NCBI RefSeq assembly: GCF_000189635.1
Contig: NW_002475955.1
Span: 57,281-121,280 of the forward strand
Source of the DNA: Tetrahymena thermophila SB210
Taxonomy: Eukaryota; Ciliophora; Oligohymenophorea; Hymenostomatida; Tetrahymenidae
Direction of reading: 5' to 3'
DNA length: 64,000 bases
Made by a program: the position numbers and the translations under genes. Shown here in pieces: positions 51,431 through 63,899 of the stretch. Position 1 is the stretch's first letter. Each line of letters opens with the position of its first letter. The notes under the pieces are model-generated. The model ran no database searches. It was not told where the DNA came from and worked only from the letters and a program-made list of their open reading frames with translations.

Positions 51431-52879
51431 TCAGTTTTAAAATTGATTTGGAAAAACACCTTGATTAAAGTTTGGTGGTTCTTTTCCTTGCAGTTTGCAA
51501 ATTTCTATTATTTTTTACTTTAAACTCTCTGTAAGATCTTAATTTTGTTATCTTAATTATGCAACCTAGTTTTAAACAAAAACAATAAGCTTTCATATCC
51601 AAATATTTACTATAAATGTAATTTTATTTTTCATACAATTATAATTTATAATTAAGTAATAAATAAATAAATAAATTACTTGTCTGCACATCTAATCGTA
51701 TTCTTAGAAAAAGTTTTTCTTTTATGAATTAGCTGAATATTCTTTTTAACGTTTTTCTTCCTCTTCTAATTACTCTGTGAGTTTGGAAATCTTTTATTAA
51801 ATTTAGTTACATTGGTCTGTTAATTACTACTTTTCCTATTAACTTGAGAAGGTCTTATCTGCTTTTTACTAAATGGTGCTTGTATTGTTGTTGATTTCGT
51901 TTTCCAAGGATTTTAAATCATGCTATAATTGTTAGTTTTCCTTTTAAACTTATTCAATTTATCTATTTAACTCCACCTAACGGTTTTATTCTTATTATTC
52001 CTAAGGATTAAGTGAGGCGTATCCACGTTACTTACTTTTCATTTATTCATTTTATTCTCTTAATAATCTATTTCTATTTAGATAAAATATTAGTAAGTTT
52101 GTTTCTATTACGTATTAGTTTTAAAATTTATGTGTAATTTAATATACTTTTTTGTTTCGTCGAGGTGTTAGTTTTTAAGTTCTGCTAATTCAGTGATTAA
52201 TTCTCTGTATTTAGAGTAATTCTTTTGTTTTAATGATAGAATAATTTTATATCAAGAATTCAATCCTTAAATATTTGTTACATTCATTATATAATTTCCA
52301 ACATCAATGTGATTTTTAGTGTAATCGAAATTCGATTGCTTTCCTTTTATTTCTAATTCTTTTATTTTCTCCTACAAATTTTCATTTTCATTTCTAATTT
52401 TCTTATTTAATTCTACACTTTTAATACTTGCCCCGTTAGACGAGCCATTGTTTGATTAAGGAAGCTTCATTGAAACACCAAATTAATTATTAATCATTTT
52501 AACACCTGTTCCTTAAATAGTTGTTGCCATTTTACTCTAAGTATTAGGAGGAGGAGGTGTTTGCAACCTCTAATTCGAATTACCTTAACCTAATTAAATA
52601 TTAAATTAAATCCTATCATTCAAAAGTTGATACAGTTTCCATAATATTCTTAAAAATGAATTTAAATTTGCAAAAATTGAATAAATTTGAATAATTTCAT
52701 GAATCAGTCAAAAATGAAATCCAAATAGAGTTTTTTGTAAATAATTTATGCCTAAAGTAACTTCAAAATCATGCTAATAAATTACTTTATTGAAAATTCT
52801 ATCCATTGTTGTATCCTGCTAACATAGATAAGTTATCTTAAGATGGAGACTATCCAAACTTTCTTTGATGACCTTGCAT
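51431..52879 (-). CDS. Coiled-coil protein, function unknown
   Basis: Five exons: 52879-52786, 52589-52282, 52221-52148, 52067-51680 and 51565-51431 (TGA 51433-51431); 999 nt, 332 residues, all phases close. The N-terminus is polar with a poly-Pro patch (QTPPPPNTQ), then from residue ~75 nearly continuous heptads run to the end: KSVELNKKIRNENENLQEKI, ENQQLQHDLKSLENEINNN, CNQIQQKISKLTEQLEEEEK and VAQLRQQNQDLTESLKQKII. The end, CKLQGKEPPNFNQGVFP, is not coiled. Such architecture fits a structural, ciliary or transport-complex subunit, but I could not match it to a named family. The 196-nt first intron and the 79-nt third intron are the least certain joins. Confidence 0.65.
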
Positions 52880-54297
52880 TAAAAATTAAAAATTAAGTAG
52901 TTATTTAGCTATTTAGTTAGTTAATAAATAAGTTAGTTAGTTAGGTTTTTGTAATTAAATTTTTCAATTATTTGTAGAAAATAGCAAGCTTATTTTTACA
53001 AATTTTGTTTTTTTTTTGATTTGAGCTAATGAAATAAAGAAATGATATTTTTTAATAAAATCAATAAGATAGATTATTAAATATTTTGAAGCAAACAATA
53101 ATTAATTTATTAAATTTAACAAATAATTCATTTTTAATATTACATATAATTTATTTATATCTATTTTTTTATGTGTCCAGCTCGAGCTTTGTTTATATAT
53201 AATTTTTTCACAAAAGAAAAGGATTTTTATTACCTGTTAGCTACTTCTAGATTTACTTAAATACAAAATAAATTAATATTTTCTTTTTAAGACAGGTTAA
53301 ATAGATCCTGAAATGTTTACTTTACAAAATTTTTGTTAATCAATGACATATAAATAAATGTTTTAATTAAAATGATAATTCGAAGGCAATAATAAATAAA
53401 AAAGGTCTTTCAGTGGTATATTATTTTATATTTTAATTATTTTAAAGTACTTAGTTTTTAATAATTTTCTTGAATGTAGCTTTTTACTGATATAAATAAT
53501 TCAAATATTTCTTTTAAAAGAAAATGTCTAAAAGAATTTAATAATATTTATAAGAATTACCAAACCAAATTAAATTTCTCCCAGTAAAATCTTTTCAACT
53601 CTTAATGATTATAAATTATATTGTAAAATATAAAGTTACTAGATATTCTTAATAGAACAGGCATCAATAAATTTAATAATTTTTAAATTTAAAAGTAGTT
53701 TAAAAATAATGGCTAATCATATTTATAATTCTTACATTTAATTTTAAGAATACCAATTAGAAAGTAATTAGCCATAGAAGACGATCAATTGTAGCTAAGT
53801 TAGGAATTATTTTCTAATTATATTTCAATGATACACCCATAGTTAAGCTATAAGCATTATCAATAACTTAACTTGAAGGTAATTAAAATGATGAAAGAAG
53901 CTTAAGAGTGCTATCACACATATCATAGAAAAAGAAATAATTATTTAATATTAATGTATATTATTTATTATTATTGCTAACTCTATTTTTGATATCTGTC
54001 TGTGGTCGAGTTAAATTTTCCCTAAAAATTCAGCTTACTTCTTTGATTTTTATTTAATTGCTGAAAAAAATCGCAAATTTTATGTTGTTTTCTAAATAAT
54101 TTGTAAGCAAAAAATTTACTTTTTTTTTTTATAAAATAAATTATAAATCAATTTGCAAAGTGTTTAGTGTAGTCTACAAAAAAAAAGGAAGAGTTTATTT
54201 ACAAACAAAAATTATAAAAGGACTTTAAAGTGAGAAGTCAAAATAATAGAAAATTATTTTATTTAAATAGCAGAATAATTTTATTCTTACTTTAATC
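52880..54297. other. Divergent promoter region of coiled-coil and histidine kinase genes
   Basis: AT-rich, with a 'ttagttagttag' microsatellite near 52912-52945. Two short TGA-terminated frames (ATG 53709, about 40 codons; ATG 53829, about 55 codons) are present but resemble random AT-rich sequence, so they are not called. Confidence 0.45.
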
Positions 54298-57200
54298 ATG
54301 GATCAATTAAAATGTGAGAAAATTGACAAATTATTTTTGAGGTTTTAGTCTTAGATGATTGAAGATGAATATTCGCAATTTAAAACAAAAAATTAGATAA
54401 ACATGTTTTCATACATATCATATGGATTCATAACGCTGCAAGTTTGTGTTAGCTATATGGATTTATTTACTCACCACTATTTCTTGTAGTAGCAGTAACA
54501 ACCTACAAGGTAAAACGAGGAGCAATAAAGTTATTAATATTCATTGCTTTTTAGCGTTTTTATTGATATTCTTTTGATAGTTATTTTTTGTGCTTCTTTG
54601 TATATAGCGTAAAAGTACTCTAAATGGATAGATTATTTGGTAATGGTTACCTACATTTGCTACTAGATTCAACTTTGTTTATTCATTATTCCTCACTTGC
54701 AGCATAAAAGAAGCTTTTGGTCACAGCTATTATAAAACTAGGAATAGCTGAATTAACTGCTTTATGTGGAAAGGGAAATAGACATATCATTTATAATAGG
54801 GACTTTTGCCTTCTTACAATAGATTATGCTTATAAATATCCTAAAGAGATGGTGGCTATAAGAAATATGCATTTTATTAGTAGCGTTTATTTCATTTATT
54901 AGCTTTACTACTTACTTAGGATGGTTTAATTTAGTCAGCTTGACGGTCTTCTTTTTTATTTTGGCTGCTTATATTTATTTATTAGAAGCATCTTAAATGC
55001 AGAGGTTTTTTGAGTATTTGATTATTAATTAAAAGGTCCATTCATTTTATAAATTTGTAGACTCGTCTGTTCCTCTCCCAATTTGTATTTTTTCTATTTA
55101 ATTTCCAATAAATAATTTGGTTAATTAAGACGTCAATTAACTCAATTTATGTGACAAATCAAATAAATTCAGGCATGAGGAAACTTAATTATCTTAATCT
55201 TTTTACAATTCTCAGCTCTAAGAAGATTTTATTCCTCCACCAATGAATATTTAAATTAAAAGTAACATGCAGCTATTTAGCAATCAAATTAACTTTTAAA
55301 ATTAGAAAAATGGAGAATCCCCATAGCAGTAAAGAAAAAACATAACAGAAGTAAGCTTTGCTAACAAATAAGATGACCTATTTAATTAGGCATCTAATTT
55401 TAAATTGATAAATAACTAAACTGATGTAAAATAAAATAACATTCATTCTATTGGCTTGCAATAAAAGGATAGCATTTTTAATTAAAATCCTCTCTCTTTC
55501 AGAAAGGAATTCTGTAATTAAAAATTTTAAAAAGATTTTTTGAATATATACAACAATGATTTGGAGTTAATACTTGATTAATTTATGATTTGCGACTAGA
55601 AAAATAAAAGCTTGAAGGAAGTACTGGCAGAGAGGTATTAACCAGAGAGCTACAACAAAATAATTTAACTCTTGTTGAAGAAATTAGATGAAAATTCTTC
55701 ACTCAATTCAAATACAATAACAAACGACTAAATGTTCAGCTAGGAGCTAATTTATGACTGTCAATACAACAGCCCATAAAGCTAAACAAATGTAAATTAT
55801 CACACCGAAGATGGAATCAAAGAAGAAAGCATAAAAAAGCAAAATGTATAAAAAATGAAAAACAATAACAACATTCAAGAATAAAAATATAGAATTCACA
55901 TCTTGGAAACATATTGGGATGATAGTTTTTCAGTCGTAATAACTTTCTAAAACATATCTGAAAAGATTAATAACTAAGAACTTATTAAAGAAAATCAATA
56001 TAAAGATTAGCTTCTATTCACAATATCTCACGATTTAAAAACTCCTCTAAATGGTATGTAATCAATACTCTAAGCAGCTCTACTCAAAGACAATGTTGAG
56101 CAAATTAAAAAGATGATCTAGCTAGTTCAAGTAAATGGGGATCTCCTCAATTATCTAATCAAAGATATTCTAGATTATGCTTAAGTGATCCACAAAAAGA
56201 TAAAACCACGCCCAAGTTACTTCAACCTCCAAAACACTCTATAACAAATTAAGCAAACCTTTCTCTATTAAATACAAGAAAAAGGATTGAAGCTAAATAT
56301 TGTGAATAATTTAAGTAATAGCTTTTTATATACAGATGAAATTCGTTTGAAATAAATTATTTTTAACTTTGTTTCGAACGCTCTAAAGTTTACCTTCTAA
56401 GGGTCGATCACTATCAAAGTAGAGGAGGTAAATGATTGCGGAGAAATAGAAGATGAACTAAATAATGACCCAGACTTCACTTAATCTCTTAATATTCAAA
56501 TCAATAATAACCAAGCATTTTATAATGTAAACAATATCAACAACCTAAGCAGCAATAAGCTGAATATTCAATAATTAAATTATTACAACGATTTTGACTC
56601 TATTGTTGAAAAACAGACAGGCTTCGATGAAGAACTTCTAAACTAACAAAATATTTAAAATCTCTATTCACCTAATTTTCCTTCTAATTCTAACTTTCTT
56701 ACAAATTAAAAAGACTCAAAACTATTTTAAACACCACAACTAATTTCCAATCCAATTTAAGCAAGAATAAATAGCACACCTATTAGTCAACGAGAGTTCA
56801 ACAAAAAACACAATGTAAATTTAACAAAGTACTGTTTTACAAACAATATAGAATAATTTAAGAAGTAAATAAATAATGAATAACTTTAAAATAACTAAAT
56901 TGCAAATGAAAATTAAAACGCAGTTATAGACATCCCAAATAAAAAGCAGAATTATCATGCAATTTTCGATTAATCAAGCATTGCTCAATAGCATCAAAGT
57001 TAGTTGAGAAAAAGCACTAGACTTTAAAAGTAAATTACTAATTAAGTTACTCATTCGCTAAGAAATAGTAAAAACACATAACTATCTCCAAGTAACACAC
57101 CAGATTAACCAGAAAAATTATTACAACAACAAAATCTTTAGATAGAAATCGATAATGAAAGTCACAAAAGCTTAGCTATTAAGACGATGAATAATTATAA

Positions 57201-58053
57201 TATCTAGTAATAAGATTAAGAGAATGAGATCATCTAAATCACAGTTACTGACACTGGCTTAGGAATGGATAAAGATCTGCAGAAGTAACTTTTTAGCATG
57301 TTTGGAACATTCGAATAGAAAGGTGTCAACAAAGAAGGAGTCGGGTTAGGCTTGATTATCACTTAATCCCTAAGTTAATTGCTAGGCCCTAAGAAAGACA
57401 ATATTAAAGTTAAATCTATAAAAGATTAAGGCAGCTCATTTTCATTCAAAATATATCGTCGTTTATAATAAGTCGACTCTCCTAAACGCAAAGCTAACAC
57501 TATCCTTTCAAGTAATAAGCAGCAAAATCTATTAGGATAAAATTAAAAATACGGATTAAATTTGAAAAACAACTTGGAGTTGAATATAGATGACAATGAT
57601 TAAGAAATAACTACTGCTATTAATCAAAATGACACCTAAAAGATATGCGATTTCATATAAAATCTTCTCACCAGACCGTATAAAATGCTAATAGTTGATG
57701 ATGTTTAATTCAACATATCAGTATTCAAATGTATGCTTCATTAGCTACAAAATGTAACTTTTGACCATGCTTACAATGGTCAGCAAGCAATTGATAAGCT
57801 TAAAAAAAATAATTATGACATAGTCTTTATGGATATAAATATGCCTGTTATGGATGGAATATAAGCAACAAAATAAATAAGAATACTAATTTAATAAAAG
57901 CTAGTCTAACCAACAATAATTATAGCACTCACAGGCGATGATATAGATTCTGATTCAAATAAATTTAGCTCTAAAGGATTTAATGCTGCCCTCTCAAAGC
58001 CGATAAAATTAGAAGACTTGTATTTTGTTTTAAAAAATTTGAAACTCTCTTGA
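54298..58053 (+). CDS. Hybrid sensor histidine kinase with receiver domain
   Basis: Intronless, 1251 residues, TGA 58051-58053. Residues ~36-230 contain about six transmembrane segments. Then come a Gln/Asn-rich region and the kinase core: H-box [13 protein letters not shown] with phospho-acceptor His578, N-box [12 protein letters not shown]1 [11 protein letters not shown]-box [10 protein letters not shown] and G2 [11 protein letters not shown]-terminal receiver domain begins [15 protein letters not shown] and has phospho-acceptor Asp1179 in [12 protein letters not shown], Thr in ALTGDD and Lys in LSKPIK. The protein should autophosphorylate on His and pass phosphate to its own Asp in a phosphorelay at a membrane. 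Ciliates are known to have many such kinases. The ATP-binding domain is split by ~280 mostly Asn/Gln residues between the N and G1 boxes. No histidine phosphotransfer protein or response regulator is adjacent. Confidence 0.95.
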
Positions 58054-58841
58054 AATTTAATTAATTAATTTATTTTTTTCTATTGTTTAAAAGTATTTTC
58101 TAATTCAATTTTATATTTTCTACTTATTAGCCAATTTAATAATACATTTTATAAATAAAATAATTCTCGCTTTCAAAACAAAAAACTATATATCCTAAAT
58201 TCATTTTGGTGTTAAGATATTAAAAAATGTAAATCTTTATATTATTTTGTTATTTAATTCTTCTTAATAGCAGTTTGCTTGTTTGTTTATTTTTTGTTTT
58301 TTTAATAATTTAATAATTTGTAAAATTAATTTATTTTTATAATGGTTTATTTAAATTTTTAGAAGTATTAAAACAAATAAACAAACAAATACATATTTTA
58401 AAATAATAAATATCTATTGCTTTTAATAAGATCTTGCAAGGTTAGCTTCATTAAAATAATACAATAATAAATCAATGTATTTTAACAAATTAAAAAATCT
58501 TGATAATAATTATTAAAAATATTATTTTATAATAAAAACATAAAATGTATTTCATTCTAGATGAAATTTTAAAATAAGTATCTGTTTAGTCCTTTTGAAA
58601 TTACAAATAGCAAAAACTCAAGAAAATATCTAAGAATTTTATTTAAGAAGATCTATTCACAACTTAAAAAACAAATGAATCTGATATTTATTTTTTTCAG
58701 AACTTTATGTACAAATATATTTTGATATTTATAAAAATTAATTATTTAATTTGTTATAAAATCTATTTTGTTATTGGTTAATAACATAATTTATTATGAG
58801 ATGTTTATTTTTAGTATTATTTTTTGTATTTATTTGGGAAA
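58054..58841. other. Intergenic, AT-rich
   Basis: Spacer between two + strand genes. An ATG at 58796 opens a hydrophobic signal-peptide-like frame, but it reaches TGA within ~45 codons and is out of frame with the next gene. Confidence 0.5.
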
Positions 58842-60806
58842 ATGCTTAAGAAATTTCATCTGATTAAATAAAATTTTGGCTAATTTTGGCTAACTTAAAA
58901 TACTAAAAAATATTTTTGCTCGTTTGATTCAGCCAATGTGCCTTTACAAGTAGACTACAACTAGATAATGGTTAAAATTGGTAAAGCAAAAACCTTTGAA
59001 GATAAATATAACATTTTATAGATGAAGAGTGCCCAGTAGATATTTGATCTTGTGTATAAACCAAAGATATAATTAAGCCTGAATGAATATATAAAAATAT
59101 TAGAATAGCTCACAAATATTTGTGTTGGTTAAACTTACAAGGAAATTTATGGAGTAGAAAAGATTTTATCTAAAATTGAAGAGAATTTTAAACTTTTTAG
59201 CAACTTTGGAGCTTAAGAGGATGAAAATTCACCTTATATTGGAAGTCTCATGAAGAGTTTAAATTAAATTGAGTATTACAAAAACATGGAATTTTGGATG
59301 AAGATATGCGATCAGATTTGTTAGGAAAGAATGGATTTCACATCTAAAGAAATAAGAGAATCTCTTTTAGGGTTATTTATTATTAAAAGATTAAGTAGCA
59401 AAGAATGGCAATAAAAAATAGTTTAGAAATCGATCAGAATCCTTATTAGTTATTTTGAGGTTCATCTTTCAAAGAATTAATTTAATTTAGATGATATTGT
59501 CACTTTGGGATATGCTTTCTATTAACATTATGGGTAAGATTATTTAAAAAATAAGACCTACATCCTATAAACAATAGAAATGAATGCTTCTACTCAAATT
59601 AAATAAATGCAAGATGAAATTTTCTTTTCAAATGCTAATGAAACAAATAATTCTAAGAGACATAAAAATAATACTGCAGATTAATAATGCTCGGATTAGC
59701 AGTCAAGTGAAAAATGTGATTAAATTAATTAGGAGTAATAGTAAAATTTAAAAAGAGATCATGAAGAAAAAATTAATGAATTAGAAGAAGACATCAAAAA
59801 CTAGCTGATTCAAATTGCTTTCTTATTTAGTTTATGTGATTACAAATCGTCCTACATTATCAATTAAATAAGCTAATATTTTACACCTAATATACTAAGT
59901 TAGTAGAAACAGAGTTAATATTTTGAGAAAAATAGGTACCTGATGTCTAAGTTTTTGTATTACTTGACTTATATTTAATAAAAAAATTATTTTAATAACA
60001 TAAACTAATACTTTCCAATGATTGAGGAAAACTTGGTATCATACAGTAGTAAATTAAAACAGAAATAAGCTTTGTAATAATTTTCTAGCAGTAATAGTGA
60101 CCTAACAAATAAAACATCATCAGACTATAAAATAGTTTATAAGAGAAATCTTGAGTATGATGACATCAAATAAGAACAGTTTATCTTTTAAAAATTCAAT
60201 AATAAAATAGATATAACTCTCTAAGATTTGTGCCTAATATTAGAAAGTATTTAAGTTTTGAACATAGAAAGTATAGATCTATGGCTTTCAGAGATAGATT
60301 TTATTTTTTCTCAAATCGATGCTGAAGCTTGTTACTTGATGGATTTAGTTCGCTTTTTGAAGGTAAGGTTAGATATTAAATAAATAGATTTTAATGACAC
60401 ACCTCCTCTTTTATTAGAAGAAGTTTAGAAAAAAATTATGAATTGCAGATTTACTTAAAATGATGTTATTTAGTTTATTCAATTTTGTGAAGAAAATAAA
60501 GTCACTCATAACTTTGTTGATTTATACAATTACCTTCCATATTACGTAGCAAACAACATATTTTTCTATACTTGGGAAGAAATGTGTTTCCTTTACTATC
60601 ACTTCATAAAAGATAGAATCCTCTTTTAAGAATCTTAAATTTCAGAAATAAATGGAAGACTAAATGTTATAAAACAGTACATAAAACTTGAATATTTTTC
60701 CTACAACAATAGAAAAAACACCTAAATGTCCCCAGAGAGCAATTTCTATAAAGTGTTAAGTGTAGTTGATTTAAATGATTTCTATAGTGAAAATAGCTAA
60801 TATTGA
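58842..60806 (+). CDS. Unknown protein, possible mitochondrial presequence
   Basis: Single exon of 654 residues, TGA 60804-60806. The chosen ATG starts MLKKFHLIKQNFGQFWLTQ, a basic amphipathic stretch without acidic residues, of the kind that directs proteins to mitochondria; the frame extends a little upstream to 58800 without another ATG. The body is helical, Leu/Ile/Tyr/Lys-rich, in two blocks separated by a Gln/Asn/Lys-rich acidic linker at residues ~275-330. Patterns such as SLNEYIKILEQLTNIC, DLCLILESIQVLNIESIDLW and DVIQFIQFCEENKVTHNF resemble helical-hairpin repeats of organellar RNA-binding proteins (FAST/RAP or octotricopeptide type), but that is inference from style only. The last six codons are included in a downstream tandem duplication. 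Confidence 0.65.
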
Positions 60807-61453
60807 AAAAATAAATAAATATTTAGATAACTATTTTATATTCAAACTTTTAGAAACTTTTAAAAAATATAAAATAATTAAAAAAGATTATTAATATTTT
60901 ATCTATTAATTAATTTTTTTAAAATAAATAAATAATAAGAAATTTATCTTTCTTTAAAAGAAAATTCAAAAGAAATATTTTTGAATTTTATTTAAATATA
61001 TTAGTCATCTCAAATTTTATATTGCTAAAGTGCATTGTTAATAATAGAGATAATATGATTTTTAAATTACTTTTTATTTTTATATATTTACTTTATTAAA
61101 TCTCTCCGCTGTATAGTGAAAATAGCTAATATTGAAAAAGTAAATAAATATTTAACTACCTATTTTATATTCAAAAACTTTTAAAAAATATAAAATAATT
61201 AAAAAAGATTATTAATATTTTATCTATTAATTAATTTTTTTTAATATAAATAAATAAATAATAAGAAATTTATCTTTCTTTAAAAGAAAATTCAAAAGAA
61301 ATATTTTTGGATTTTATTTAAATAAATTGTTATTTTTAAATTAGTTATCTTAAATTTTATATTGCTAAAGTGCATTTTTAATAATAGAGATAATATGATT
61401 TTTAAATTACTTTTTATTTTTATATATTTACTTTATTAAATATCTCCGTTGTA
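60783..61453. repeat. Tandem direct duplication, two ~330-340-bp units
   Basis: Unit 1 is 60783-61111 and unit 2 is 61112-61453. Both start 'tatagtgaaaatagctaata' and share long identical blocks: 'aaaatataaaataattaaaa', 'tattttatctattaattaat', 'agaaatttatctttctttaa', 'ttatattgctaaagtgcatt' and 'agagataatatgatttttaa'. Both end 'atctccg(c/t)tgta'. Few differences, mostly small indels, so the duplication looks fairly recent. Unit 1 begins inside the coding end and includes the TGA stop of the preceding gene. Confidence 0.95.
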
Positions 61454-62244
61454 TTGAAAAAAGTAAAATAATAAATATATTTTCATATGAAAATCTTTTA
61501 AAAATATAAATTATTTATTTTCTATATTTGTTTAATTTATATTCATTTATATGAATAATGTAATTTGTAAAACTTTCATAAAACATCATAAAAAAGTGCT
61601 TGCAAATATTCTTTTATTGATAGATTTATTTCATTTATATAATTGATTTCTTATCCATTATAAAAAATATAATAATTTGAATTATTAAATTCTATTATTT
61701 TAAATTTTTTTTGTTTATATGATTAATATCTCACTATATTTAAATTTTAAAAGGAAATTCATTTAAAAATTCAAAGTAGAATTTTTCATATTTATTTTTG
61801 GTAAATCTATTTTCTTGAATTAAAGGCTCTCAATTATAAATTTATTTCATTTAGTAATGTAAAAAGTAGAATTAATTAATTTTCATTTTTATTAAAGCTA
61901 ATTTGTTAAAGAGTTAGTTATTGATGAGATTTAGGTTTATAATAAGGCATTTATTTAATGATAAAATAAAAAAATAAATACAAAATTATTGTTTAATTTT
62001 GAATTTAATTAAAAAGGTTTTAATAAACTAAAGATAATATCATTTTGCATAACTTAATAATTCTATTTAGATAATTTTATATGCCATTTGAACATGCTTT
62101 TAATTAATTACATTTATAGACAGACTAATTTTAAATTATTTTAAAGATTACTTAATAAAAAAGTATGTATGTAACAAGCAAGCAAAAGAAAGATAGAATA
62201 CACTTATTTAGTTAGCTCATATATTTAAATAACTTAGGATAAAA
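61454..62244. other. Intergenic between convergent genes
   Basis: AT-rich 3' flanks of two convergent genes. A short degenerate continuation ('ttgaaaaaagtaaaataataaa') follows the duplication. No gene seen. Confidence 0.5.
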
Positions 62245-63333
62245 TCATTATTATTATTGTTCACCTTCATTAGAAACTGATTAGGAAGAAGTTATTATTT
62301 TTTGAATAATAGTAGAAATATCTTAGTGAATTGATTTTTAACCTAACTTTGATTGGATATCTGCAGTAACCTTAGCAAGACGCTCAGCATATTTAGTTTT
62401 TTAAGATTCAGCAATTTTCTATTCAAGGCACTCGAAATATTCCAAAGTAATAGCATTGTTGGAAATGATATTTTCAGTGGGAACCTTGGTTTAATCGACT
62501 AAATTGAAATTGGAAAGATTAACTAAAGATCCATCAATATCTTTGTTTGCAAGAGCGAGGTAAGCTCTTCCAATAATTGTATGATAAGATTAAGAACATT
62601 TTTTAAGATGAGCAAGGAATTTAGTTTCAACCTTATTTTGGGTGCCTTCCTTGGGTTCTGGATTTGCAATTTTTTGTCTTGCAATACCAGTTAAAATATT
62701 GTTAATGGTGTTTTCATTGATAGAAGTTAGGACTTTTCTGTATGCAATCTAAGCTACATTTAAGATTATTCCTTAATTTTTCTACTCAATAGCATAGTTA
62801 GATACCAACTCTAAAGTTCTATCTTCTAATTTCAAAAAGTGAGTGTTGGAATAAATGCGGGTAAGTTCATTCAAACCTTCAGCATTATTCTCTTAAATGT
62901 AATGCTCAGCTAACTTGTGTAATACGCTTGAGTGAGGATAGTACATTAAAAAATTGTGATTAATCAAAATTTCATTGATAAGAGGAGCTGCTTTCAATTC
63001 AGCTGCCTTTTCAAGGAATCTATCAACTTAGGCATTAGTAAATTTTTGCTTGTGACCTATAAAGTTGTAATAAGCATCACGAATAGATTTGATATCTTCT
63101 TCAGTTGAGGCTATTTTAACCATTTTTGAAAATTGACCAGGATGGAATTTAATGTAGCCTCTTTCATCTTGAGGAGTGAAACGCAATAAATAATCATAAT
63201 ATTCCTTAGCATTAGTGTACTTGTTAATATCATCTTCTTAATCTGCTTCTTTTGCTAATTAGGCGAATTAGTTAGCCCTCTTGAAGCTCAAACTCTTACA
63301 TAATCTATTCTAAAATAATTAAACAACTTTCAT
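62245..63333 (-). CDS. Probable mitochondrial protein, function unknown
   Basis: Intronless, 362 residues; ATG 63333-63331, TGA 62247-62245. The N-terminus MKVVQLFQNRLCKSLSFKRA is basic, free of acidic residues and has the character of a mitochondrial targeting peptide. The rest is alpha-helical and charged (EDDINKYTNAKEYYDYLLRF, LNELTRIYSNTHFLKLEDRT, LECLEQ-type helices), perhaps a helical-repeat subunit of a large complex such as a respiratory-chain, ATP synthase or ribosome component. I cannot place it in a named family. Codon choice is richer in GCT, GGT, AAG, TTC and CAC than in most neighbours, which suggests strong expression. It is the last gene before the telomere and is transcribed away from it, its start codon being ~570 bp from the repeats. 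Confidence 0.7.
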
Positions 63334-63899
63334 TGCTTGCAAACCTTTTTTTACTTGTCTTTTAATTGTTTATAACAATTAAATTGATTAAAGATACCGC
63401 TTTTATCTTTGTCTTATTTCCTTTCCGAAATTGTGTATAAAAACCAATACAAATAAATTAATACATTCATTCATTCATAGTATACTTGCTTGCTTGGTTG
63501 CTTGTAAATCTTCTATTAAATTTCATATTAGTTTCCATCTATCTATCTTTTAAAATGTTACCAATTTTTTCTCGAAAAAACTTTTTACAAACTAAATAAG
63601 TCGATTTGCTACCTCTAATAATTTTTAAATTGATTTATATTAATTCATCTTTCAATCATATCTTTTCTAATATTTATTCATTTTAAAACCTGTTAATTCT
63701 ATTTCATAAATTTAATGCTAATTTTTAAACAGAAATATTTTTCTTAAATTTAAATTTGCATTATGATTTAATTTATTTTATATTAAATAAGATAATTATT
63801 TTATTTAAATTTCCTATAAAACCAAACAAATTATTTAAAAATATTAATTAAATTATTTAAATACAAGCCTTATTCTCATTTTTACTATTTAAATATATA
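63334..63899. other. Subtelomeric spacer and promoter
   Basis: AT-rich sequence between the terminal gene and the telomere, holding short tracts such as 'cattcattcatt' near 63465 and 'cttgcttgcttgg' near 63485. No gene and no long subtelomeric repeat is seen. Confidence 0.6.

Noticed and set aside
53709..53999. Two small TGA-terminated ORFs before the histidine kinase
   Set aside because: Short, AT-composition-driven and without recognisable features; possible upstream ORFs at most.
54717..54902. 61-residue ORF
   Set aside because: Out of frame within the transmembrane region of the histidine kinase.
58796..58930. Signal-peptide-like frame MRCLFLVLFFVFIWENAQ
   Set aside because: It hits TGA after about 45 codons and has no phase-matched splice to the following gene, whose own ATG at 58842 gives an open frame.
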